From: Phoronis australis
Taxonomy: Eukaryota > Phoronida > Phoronidae
Length of the DNA: 64,000 nucleotides
Reading direction: 5' to 3'
Assembly (NCBI GenBank): GCA_002633005.1
Contig: NMRA01000022.1
Location: 1,018,225 to 1,082,224, forward strand
Part shown: positions 11,201 through 23,200 of the stretch, one piece after another
Layout of the letters: the number at the start of each line of letters is the position of its first letter
Numbering within the stretch: the first letter of the stretch is position 1
Translations under genes and position numbers: made by a program
The notes under the pieces: model-generated
The model's input: the letters and a program-made list of their open reading frames with translations, nothing else
Told to the model about the DNA's origin: nothing
Databases searched by the model: none

Positions 11201-14200
11201 AGTGAAACAAAAAGTCCGAGTAAACGAGAGAAAAGTCCACACAATTCACGGGAAGTCGGCGCGGATGCACGGTGAGTGGGTCTGAACCTAGTGGCCCCGT
11301 TTTTTAGTTCTCGTGGATTTCTTTCAGTAAAAGGTCCGCATACCGAAAAATTCGAGCCCCCCCCTATATTTTAGGCTGGATGCGCGCATGGACATCATTG
11401 TCAAGTTTTCCTTCTATTCTTATTAATGTTGCCGAAATATAATTCAGTGCGGATACCCATCGCTATTACTGGAGCAGTACTACAATTGTTATCATGGTTG
11501 ATTACTGTTGCAGTTTAGGTAATTATTTTCATCACAGGTACTTACGCAGCGATTCGTTCAAGGCCAACATGGAAAAACAAAGAATAGCTGTCTCCGAGTT
11601 CGGAACTCTTGCTACGCCAGATCCTTGCGACTCGTGTTTCAAAAGGTAGCTCTACGCGCGTAAGAGTCCAGAGAAATAATTAATTCCAAAGATCTAAATT
11701 TCATGTGTATGGATTCAAAATATTTCTATTATATAAACCCGAAAAAACATGAATTTTGATATAGACAGCTTCTCGCTATCAACCTGGTATCATTTTGTTC
11801 GGTACACAGATAAGAAATCAGTTCTGAGCCGGTAAAAACCTGATAGTTCGTTATTGCTTTAGAACCATAAAATGACCCGCCTTGACCACCCAAATTGTAG
11901 AGCCTGGTCTTAAGCAAAAATGTTCTGCCAGAAATAAGCGCTGGTTGGACTAAGGAAAGTTTTGAGACCAATTTCATCTGTGTAAGAGGTCAAGTCAGCA
12001 GTTCTTCTTGCGACGGAAGGAGGATTCTTTATACCTTTGCGGCGAGAGAGCGTCCTCGAAATTGTGGAAAACAGTAACAGTAATTTTCGTCTTTTGAATC
12101 GACTTTTCAGTTGCGGTAAAAACAGAAACGTGTGAATTTTGACAAACTCTTTCGCATGTTTGTATAGGTCGCTGCCTGCACAGCCCATTTCAGAAATGGC
12201 CTCTGTATTCCTATCCCAAGGTGGCGATGCCGTCTCGTTCTCGAGTCGGTTCACCTAGAACTGTCACACAACATGTAAATATACGACATCCCTTAAACCG
12301 CTCAAATATTTCAATTTACGAGAAAGGAAAGAATGAGAAATTATCGCACACAGAAAGTGTCGTTTGGCTCTTGATGCCCGATATCGCAGGATAACACCAT
12401 GCTTTTTCATCTAGAAATACCGCACTCGGTTACATGAGAAGATATTATCTGATCGGATCTACGGGAGCTAATGCTCTAGTGTTGCCTTGCAAAGTAATAA
12501 TGATATTAGCTCTTAAATAGAGCTGAAAGTCCACTGGAGGGATTTTCTCCACATAATGAATTGGATATAAAGCAAAAGAATGGGAGGAAAAAATTCTTAT
12601 TCAGTGTGTTAGTACTAACCAAGTCAAATTCCCTTGACACGTTTGGAAACCACAAGCGGCCTTACCGTTGTATTTCGCCTGTGTTTACTTCCTCTTACAA
12701 ACAACGAATCGAATCGTTTGTCATCTTCTACTCTTAGTTTTTGACTTAATGACGTCATGTAGTGACCCGAAAGCCAACCAATGAGCCCAGTTAATGCTTG
12801 ACGTACAATTCGAGTGTGACGTACATGGCACTTGATTCTAAACTTTCACTGTGCGCACTTCCAACTGTTGGTGTACCGACTACAAATCCTATGCGTTCAG
12901 CTTGATATATCGCGTGATTCCGTACAGACATTTTGCAACTGATCATTATCTTTTCAGGTTCACTGCTACGTTTACTCAGAAAAAAGCAACTGACAATTGC
13001 TGTGTCAATATAATTCCTTTTAAAAATGACGAGGTTTACGTTGCCACGGAAACTCCTTACATACGCAAGTTTAATCTTCCGTCGTTAGACACACTGGAAA
13101 AGGTTAGCTATTGAAATTTCGTGGAAAAGATAATGTCTAAATATAAGCTCAAATGAGCGTTACAGATATCCTCCGTATTTTATTGTAAACTGTGTAGAAA
13201 CTTTCCTAAGCTCTACTTTGACTTTGTGCCTCTAACTTGTTGTGTTCTGTATCCCACACCATCTGCTCCAATCATGGGACTCCAAAACTTTTGGACTCTC
13301 TTCTTCTCGGCCCATTTGATGCAATCTGGCCCATTTGCTGCAATCTGTAGAAGATTATGAAGAGCTGCCACTGACTTCCATTGCCACTTCCCACCCCCTC
13401 AAGTCATAATCCTGGATCCGCGCTCGGGTATCGTCCTCATGCTGTTGTGTTGTAGGTTGATCTTCAGCAACTGGTTGCAGTCAACATGGCTACTGCACAT
13501 CCACATTTTGAACAAGACGGTACAATGTATAATATTGGAAGCTCGTATGACGGCAAACCACATTTCTGCGTCATCAAAGTCCCACCAGCTGACCTGAAAA
13601 TTAACGGTTAGTTTCTCCACTGTGCCGCCTGACTGGGCGCTCCATATTTTCCCTTTTGAATCTTAACGTGAAAAACAGACTAAACTGCATTATTCAAAGT
13701 GGTTCTACGTCATTGAAACAGAAGTTCATTAGGCATTGTTAACTAAAGATTTTGAACTTGTGTTGGTGTCAAAACATTTTTCATTTATTTTTAATTTCAT
13801 AAAAAATATTCTGTCAGCTCCTCGTCATTTTGTCGGTTTTTCTCCCACAAGACAAGGCACGTCTTTTTGTTTGCTATGGCAAGATATAGACGTATTACAT
13901 TTCCTTTATATGGAAATTTTACCTTTGACCTTTAATATAAACAAAACTGTCGATTTCAAGCAGCAGCCACTCCAACTTCGTTAAAGAAGAATGCCACCCG
14001 AATTAATTAGTCTTTTTTAGCGTCTTAATCGGTCTATATTCACATCGCCTCTTATACGGTCGACCTCACCTAGCCGAGAGGTGTCGCTTTAACCAGTGAG
14101 GAAGGTGAGAAACGACGTAGCGACGTCAGTGGTTCGTCTGCAGAGTGAATGCCGATATATTGCGGTGCATCGTTCCCGCTTGTCCGAACTATGAAGCTGC

Positions 14201-17200
14201 GAAGAAAGCGGGTATATCGTTTTTTCGGCTTCCTCGAGAGCCCGAAATCCTTAGAAATTGGCTCGCGGTAATGAAGAATGAAACGAACGCTGTTAATAGC
14301 AAATACGAGGCCGTGAATCATCTCCGCGTCTGTGGCCGGCATTTCCTCGACAGTGATTTCTCTGACGAATTCCGGCTAACCAAAGAACTATCCATACGTT
14401 CCGTTACCTGTACATGTTCACGGAACCTCTCTAGTATTTCTTGAACAGTGTATTCCGGTTCGAACTGATAGCCTGTGAAACCTAACGATCAGACCCGTGA
14501 AGTCTTCGTCGGATGAGCTCTTGACTAAGTCGGGGATTGCGCCTGGCGAGTTGCCATGTAGACGTTTATTTTCTGCTTTCTGTTTCAAAATGAATTATTC
14601 TCATCCTAACCAATGCTTATATAAAACTGAAACAAAGTCTGTCTCATTAGATACAATCTGTAATGCCTTTGCAGTATTCGTGAGTGCAAATGTTGAGAAG
14701 CCAGCAATGAATAAACCACTACGTTACCAGCTTTTGATACCGACAATAAAGGTAATTGACCGGGCACCGAGGCCGTGTGAGCGCATGCTAATTCAGTGTT
14801 TTCTGACAGAAAGCTGTTGTGAAACAATTACTCGATTTTTTATGTTATGGTCACGTGTTAGGGGAATCTTTATTTAGAAATACAAATGCATTATTCAAAT
14901 CATTGTTACTGTACAACCTTTGCTCTGACGGTCTGTGGAAGGGGAACCCAACTTCGCGACCCCCGACAAGTAAGTACTGAGATTTTCAGTTTCGTGGCTA
15001 ATTCACATAAATAATTACGTGGACATTATTTCATTGACTCACTATTATACTAGTCTTTTCGTGACTGGAGGTTAAGTTTCCAATTCAAGCTGGTTTATGT
15101 TCGTGCCAGTTCCGGTGGCCGCGACGGGCTTGATCGGGTTCCGAGCCACTGGCCGGGATAACAAGCGTTTTGTGTGTTTAGAACTCAAAAAATCTCAAGC
15201 CTAAACAGCACAGATCTAGATTTTCCTGTCTGTATTTCAAGGAAGAATACTTCGAATTTATCTCCGAACAGAACCCAAACTCCTGCTACGGACCTTGGTA
15301 AATTGACCTGCCGAACTTTGTAGGCTACGGTGGGTCCAAATACCAATAAATCCGTATCAGCGAAATAAAACAATACGTTTTTATAAGAACTATGTGTATT
15401 TTTAAGGCTTTTACTTCGAAGTTTGATGATTTATTGGTGTTAAATGATGAATTCAAGCGATAAGCTTACACCAGTAACCCGTGTTGTGAACTGCTTAACA
15501 GACTGCATGTGAAACCAATGACGTCATTGGATAATTTCAACACATCCGTCTGCCGTCAGGTGTCAGGTAACGCAAACGAACGTGCCGTTATCGAGTAGAA
15601 CTATTCGAGCTAAATTGATACAAAACAGGTTGTTTTTTTGGGTGGCATTCTCCTTTAAGCGTATGTGCACAAATTCATTATTAGGAACAGGGAATTTGAA
15701 AACTGTAATGAGGTGAAAGAGTTTATGCTTAGTCTGTGTTTCAAAATATCGATTTTTATGGAACTTCCTGCAATATTCAAAGTGAACAACTCTCACGTTT
15801 GTATCCTGTTTAAAAGGCATTTTTACGAGTTTTTACGTTCCATGCCGCTTTAACCTGAATCTGACTATTTGGAGTAGTACGTACTGTTTCGGTGGACACC
15901 ATGTAAGCTTACTGACTCTCAAAACTGTGCAACAGTAAGGACCGAGAGCTTAAATTGCATATCAGCGATGTATTGTCCAACTTTTGAAAATTTGGAGATT
16001 GGCTATTTTAATTTATGCAATTGCTAAAATACTATAAATTAATTCCTTTTATATTTATGAGAAATTTTGATTTTTTTTTCGAAGTTTTATCTCAGAATAT
16101 CATATCCTCTACATTACTTAATGCTGCCGTTTCAGAAATACGTCACTGAATACAGAAAAGTGGGACTAATCCGTATTCAACGGCTTAGACGTATTTCAGA
16201 GATGGTGTACAATCTCATTGTGGTAAATTCGCCTGCACAACGTCAAATTTGGCTAGTCTTGTTCATTTGGGCTACCTAAAACATTCAGTAAAGATATCGT
16301 TCCTGAGAGAGCAATGTTACTGCTGTACAAACTGCAAGGCCGTAGTAAAAGGTGGGGCCGGGTGGGGGGGGGGGGGCACGTGCCCCCCAAAATTTGCGGG
16401 CGTCAGGTTTAAACCATGGCAACCGACATAGGCGTAGGACAGATGACAGTCGAGAAAAGAAAGACTAAAATACGGATACGAGAGTAAATTCAAGAGAATA
16501 ACTACTCAGCGTCAGTGCATGAATTACCCTTTGAGGGCCCTGGCCAGGACATTGTGGTTAGAGTCTCCGTTTTTGCAGCATACATGTAGGTCACCTAAAC
16601 GCGCTTGAAAACCTTCACTTTATCATTCATACATATATTTCGAAAAATCGAGAAAATTCGTTTTGCAAATGCAGAAATGTTTTCCAAAGGCCCTTCTCTG
16701 GATAACAGAGACAACTGTCGCCCTGCTCTTGTGTATCACTTGAGAAAATTGAAGGCTTGGCAGATAACATCAATTAGTGCACATTTCCTGACTTTTGAAA
16801 GTATAGATCTTTTCATATTTAGGGGCCCAGCTCTTGAAGAGGGCTATTGATGACATTCAAGTGGCCACCCTTTTCGTGTTTTTATTGACAAATTCTTAAG
16901 GGGCCGCTCACGAAGAGAGGACCCAATGTTGGAATCGATTACCTTTATTTTCCTGTTTTTTTGTGAAATCGTACAATCGGCTTTTATGCTGAGGAAGGTC
17001 ACTTCTTGCCTGGTCACTCTTGCTATTTTCCAAGCTTAATAATGTATAGCCTTTCATCTTGGGAGTCCCATTTCAGACGGGACCCTTTCTCGGTGGGGCA
17101 GTTCGAGCGCATTGTCCTGACACTTGTACATGGAAATCCGACAATGCCAAGTATTCACGAGGGTAGGCTGAGATCCCAAATTCATCAAAAATACAAAACA

Positions 17201-20200
17201 TTCATGCACAGCTCAGCAGTATCAAAAAATTAGACCCAAACAACCAAAAATGTGAAAAATATAGTGTAGGATTTTCCGCCATCAAAATGGTGGAATTTTC
17301 AAGAACATGAAGACCGCTATTTGTGGTTTACACAAAAAAAGCTATTTCCGATGGTTAGTTGTAAAATAATGTTATATTTTTCCCATAGTATCACAAGAAT
17401 AGTATTTCTTTTGAAAATCGTTACTAGGGACTATTTGTAATGAATTCACCAATGTTGAAAGGACTGGGGACTGCGATATGTGATGACCGTGTACATGTCG
17501 AGCGGGTACTCAAAATACTTGCAATAATATACAAGTATTTCAGTGTTTTTTTTGAAGTTCAAGTTAAACTCGTGAACCGTTTCAGGTACATCGGAAATGA
17601 GCAAAAATACACCTTAGTATGTATACACCATCTTCCATGTTCCCTCGGTTACCCGTCAAAAATCTGCGAGCATGCCTGCGGAAACTGATTAAAACATTCC
17701 GTTTTGATTAACAAAATTCGTTGGTTTCTGATTTACGAAAACCGACAGGTTAATAGATGATTTTTGGTAATTAGAAGCTAATATTTTAAGAAATGAAGAT
17801 GTTTCAGTGAATTTAGCTGCAGCCTGAATATGAAAAAAATCCATTATCCGATCCCCAAATAGTAAATTGCACTTGGGCGCGTTTTGCCTATCTAAAATAA
17901 CTCTCAAGGACATTAATGAGATTTGGACAGTTCCCAGAAATTTACTCACAATTCAAATGACAATAAATGCATTGCTTTTTGACTTCGGCACAAGATTTGC
18001 CGTTTAAACTCACTGATAGGGGATAAAGGACTGGATTCATTAAATCAAGGTAAGCGTTCATAAATTCGATTCTTGCTTTTTTGATTTACATGTTAATGTA
18101 TCAAAGAAAATGGAGTGATTGATAGATGATTTTTTTGACAATTAAAAGCCAATCTTGTAAGAGATGACAATGCTTCAATGAACTTAGTTGCAGGCTGACA
18201 CTGGGAAAATTCAATCTATCATGAGATTGCCAAATATTGTACACTGAACGATTTTTGTCTATCTGAAATAAGTCTCAAGGATATATTTGATGAATGTCGG
18301 ACACCTATACAAAGTGTCCCAAAATGTTCACACAATTCAAATGACAATAAATTGTTTATTGGTTTAGGAGCTAGATTAGTGGTTTAAAGTTTACAAACCG
18401 TAGATCAAAAAAGAAGTTTAAGTATTTTAATAAATAAATAAAATTAAACTCGTTGCTTATCAACTAGGAAATGTTGTCTTTGAACTTCCTCGATGTTTTT
18501 AGTTTCCAAAAGTATTGTGCAATGAATTTTTGTTCTTCAAAACTGAATCGTTTGCTTTCCATTCTCGTGCATACTACACACACGAAGCACGTCATGACTG
18601 ACGCACCCATGTTCAAAATAAGGTGTAACCATGCATGCGATAGGCCTGCGCAGAATCTCAGAGATCCACGGGAACTGAATTTGAACTCCAGGCGTTGAAG
18701 TGTGTACATTTTTGGGGCACATCCTCTATCAAGGGATTCTTTAAGGGCCACAAAGGCACTCATACCAGGGACCTCGGGACCTCACCTTTCCAAAAAATTC
18801 ATTCAAAGTACGGCCATAATAAAATGGATCTTAATAAAACGAATCTTGACCTTAGAGCCAGCGCAGAGGATTAGCTACATGTACGAGCTGAGCTGCCTGT
18901 ATCAAGTGAATCATAGCTGAACTGACCAGGGACTAGCTCTAGTTCTTCGAATTCACAATGGGATCCCACCTACAGTTACTTGAGGCAGCTCCCAGCTACC
19001 CGTCAGGGCGATGGTCCTAGACCCATTCTTACTCTCCATGAAGCTTTGTTAGTTCACGGTTACTCAAGTCCTTACGGTTACATCCCCGGTATTACCTCCC
19101 CCCACCTTTGGCGGACATGGGGGGGGGGAGGTTCGGTACAAATATGGTAACATCCAGAGAACGGGGTGCGGGCCGGGTTGCAATCTAAAGAGAGTAGGTT
19201 GGCGAATTTGAATTGGTTTGTGTCCTCCCAATAAATTTTGCCTTCTTACGGGCAAAAACTTTCAGTAAAGTTTCACCGATGAAAATTCCGACGGATAGTG
19301 ATCAGACCGCTATTTTTAGGCTTCTCTAATTTGTATTTGGGTCATAAAAATAGGCTAATTGCCTACAGAACGTCACCACAAGAAATGGGCAAAATCTAGT
19401 TCAAATCAACGAAAATGTTTTGTTATGAATGCAAACAACGCTGAGAACTACATGTAAAACATCTACAAGAATGGCGACCGTGTAGAAAAAAATTGCTGAC
19501 ACGATCGAAGCGTTCCTCGACTCGACCTCAGGCTTATCTCGCAACATGTCCTTGACGTTTAGCTCAAGTTCCTTAAATCAGCTGCACGTTGTCAAACACA
19601 GTTTCCATGATTGTTTCCCTGTGGTGTGATGAACAGAGGAAATATGTCTATCACAACTTCAGAGGAATCACTGATAATGTGCCAGCCACCCAGCCTGTGT
19701 TGGCGCCCATACACAGTGCATGTAAGATTTTAACTCCTCGTAATCCCAGTCACCAATTCCCAAACGTTGTTTCATATGTCAGTACAAGTAGCAGTCGAGT
19801 TTTCCCTTACCAAACCATCCTCACTTTTTGATTTCACTAAACATGAAATTGTATTTTGCAGACGAGTCGCCTACCGCTTTCTCTAACGCCACCATCTTGT
19901 CCAGAATACCCGGACAGTTCAGAGTATACCCATGCTACATCCACAGTTTCGCCATGACTGACAATCACATCATCTTGATGGAACAGCCGTTGTACATTAA
20001 CGTCCGCAAGGTTATCACAAATCATCAAATTATGCGCCGGCCTATCTCGGAGTGTTTTGAGTTTTCAAAGGAATATTCAGTAAGTACAACTATTTTTAAT
20101 GTCAGAATAAACGTGAAGTCAAGGACCTTGAAGAGCTGTAAAATCATGCGTAATTGGAATTCTAATTAACGAATATAAAAACCCGTGTTACTTTTCTATG

Positions 20201-23200
20201 TGATTCTACTGCCAACTTAGACACTGGGCCATTTCATGTAAATCGCTTTCATAATAAACAGCGTAGGCGATGTATCAACAGGATACTAAAACCTGATTTT
20301 GGCATATCATTAGGTGTAAGAATGACTTTCCCATCCTCCTGGTAGGAGCACTGTCGTCGAGCATTTTAGCAAGTCTCCGACTTCTGTTGCGTTTGCATCG
20401 ATGTCTGCTTAGGTCCTTGATGGTTGTTCTCGATCTTTGACAGATAAGTTACTATGACGTAAACAACAGCGCCTGTCATGTTTCATATGGATTTAACCAA
20501 CGTTACAGCCCCTAGCGGTCTTTTTATTGCCTTTGTTTAATGTCCTTTCCGGAAAGAGTCAAAGAGACAAAACCCGCGGACCTTGACCTAATTTGAACTA
20601 CTGTCGTTGTGAACTCAATATTGTTCAGTGTACACGCTACATGTAATTGCGCAGCACTTTTTCATCTGAATAAGAAGAATCATCACCGTGTAAAAGGGTA
20701 TTTACCTTAGTGCAGACATGTTAAGCAAATTCTCAGGGTAGATTTTGATGGATTCTGGTCGTGCAGCCGTCGTCCACATAGATTGATCCAGACGCCTCTG
20801 CCGTCCTGTGCTTCGGATTTTGGATAAAGTAAATCCCCGGAATCTTTTATGGATACTTCTTGTAACTTGTAGTCGTTAAACGACAAAATCCTTTCTTCGA
20901 GTTTATTCAAGTAGAAAATTTCTTTCCAAACCAAAACTTAGCAGGGATTTCGTCCCTTTAGGTTTGTCTTACACCAATGTGTCCGACAAATCGGTCTAAT
21001 GCCACGGTTCCGGCCAGCTACTCCATAAAATGAAAAAAATATGATTGGCTGGATATGACGATGGGGTGTGACTGCCGCGAATGGTATTTCGTAGCTCTTT
21101 GATTAGTTGTTTTGAATAAGTCCACCCATTTAGCTTCTGCGCTGTTTTTCGCGCCGTTTTGAAACGACTTCCTTATTTAGAGTGAAAATTTTGCTGCAAA
21201 TGCAGAAACCCTTCTGACCAATGGAAATTGAAAAAGTCTGGTTGGTAAAGGCACATTTCAGCCATCAATTTTGGAGTAGATATAGAGGCCATTTGGAATC
21301 TTGTCTCAACTCTGGGAACGGAGTGATGGTGGATTTGGCATTTGGGAGACAAAAAACCCACCAAACTCGCATTTTTACATCTCAATTTTCCCTGGTGGAC
21401 ATGCCAATGAAAAAAGCAATGGTTTTGTCGATTTTTTATCCATGAAAAACTACGTAAGATGTGATTTCTCTGCAAGTTCTGCAATTTTGTGAGATGTCCT
21501 GAAACATGAGTGGTAGCAAGTGTATTTGTTAAACCAGTTGACTCGAGTAGTCAGCCAAACTATGGTGGTAGCCCAATTACTCGTTTGATGCATGACGTCA
21601 CAGTAGGAATTCCTGACTGGATTTTACTGTAAGAAATTAGCTGGTGGGTGTTTAGGAGAATTTCATTGTGTAAGGTGCTAGATACTACAGTTTACTTAAT
21701 TGCTCACATCTGTACACCTGTAATGTATTTCAGACGAAAATACATGTGATCAAGAAATCCACTGGCGAACTACTCCAGCAGAAGTACACGTCACCTCCGC
21801 AGATGGTGTTCCATCATATCAATGCCTATGAGGAGAACGGCCATATTGTCATGGATGTTGTAGATCATGAAGATGGATCGTTAATAAATGTCCTTGATTT
21901 GGACTTCTTCAGGAAAGAGGACGGTGGAGTCTCCAATGGCTCGGCGTTGAGATTTGTGTTTCCTCTATCAGTCTCAGAGGTATCTGTACAAATGTCGTGT
22001 ATTAATGTATTTTATCATGAATATGACATAGCTCAGCTGTCTGGTAGTCACGTTTCTGAGTAAAAACTGATAGAATCAGGTATGCTAACGATTTATGGGC
22101 CACTCTTATGCCATACTGACCACAGATACGTTTTAGCTTGTCTGACACACCTTTAACATACGGAAACGATGTCACAGTTGAAGGACGTTCCCTGTTGTTA
22201 CTGTCATTCACCCTACCTACATCTGTGAACACCCATTTGGGGTAGCCTGGTTCACGTGTGACCTCTCCGCTTCCCTGTCCCCGAGATCCGAAGCTATTGT
22301 TTCCGCTCTGTATGTGAGAGTCCGGATCACGCCATACTTATGCTTTAACGGGTGGTGGGAGTTGAATGCTAGATACTGGTCGATGGGAGTAGGCTTACGG
22401 TATACCTCACACAGGGGGGGTGGGTGACCCTCTAAGTAGATGGAAACCAAGCACTCTATAAGTGTGAACTATTATACATGTATTGATCTTCCTGGTTGAT
22501 ATGACGGAAAGAAGCATCCGCCCCAGAGTGTCTACCCACAAAGAACGTATCATTCAGGTTGCGAAACCAAACGGAACGCTCGTGTACCACCTTAACGCGT
22601 GCGACTGAAAGTTCCTCACGTACAACTTGGCAATGATGGGAGACACCTGAGAACTTATGGCACAACCATATTCCTGACACATAGAAACTACGTTACAAAA
22701 TATCAAACTTAATGAGTATTTCAGCTCCAAGACACACTATAACAATTTTCTTACACGCAGCCACCTTAGAAAAACAGAAACCTCAGCAAGGTGCCACAAC
22801 CCTATGTTGAGGCTTTTAAAGGTGGAACCACACCCTAAAGACAGAAACCGCTTATCGATATGTCAGCGTTGGGTTCTTACAGGGCGCTAAGGCGGGCGAC
22901 AACCTGGTTTCTTTGACTTCGATGCAAACTACTGCTACTGCTATGTTAAAGCAAGACGGTTCAATCTACTGCAAAGGGGAAATGTTGTGTGGATCAGGTA
23001 ATTCGGAAACAACGAATATACTGCACGGTTACATAGTCATTGCCGTTTTGCACTTGAAAGGATACCCAAACCCAGATTTGGCCTATTAACAGGTATTTAA
23101 AACGACTTTCCCATCCAGTTCTCTGAAACAAAGTAATCAGGTCTGTAACCCTCGACAACCCTCAAAACCTTGGAGAAAAAGTTGAAAACTCCTTTCAATG

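Larger units (their letters stand above)
13607..19861. other. Large gene 2 intron 5
   Basis: This 6.3-kb intron contains a THAP transposon remnant (13981-15658), a G-run/C-run inverted element end near 16355-16385, a diverged tandem duplication (17725-18400) and a G/C-run snap-back near 19090-19140. I see no extra exon that fits the phase. Confidence 0.75.

Noticed and set aside
14497-14877. 126-residue frame as a functional protein
   Set aside because: It lies inside transposon copy A, is only partly kept in copy B and shows no known domain. It is treated as part of the element.
19637-19720. Possible extra gene 2 exon ([20 protein letters not shown]) before exon 6
   Set aside because: It has a good-looking donor GTAAGA, but reading it after exon 5 in phase gives an early stop. 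Exons 5 and 6 already join perfectly (G + AC = Asp), with no gap in the family alignment.
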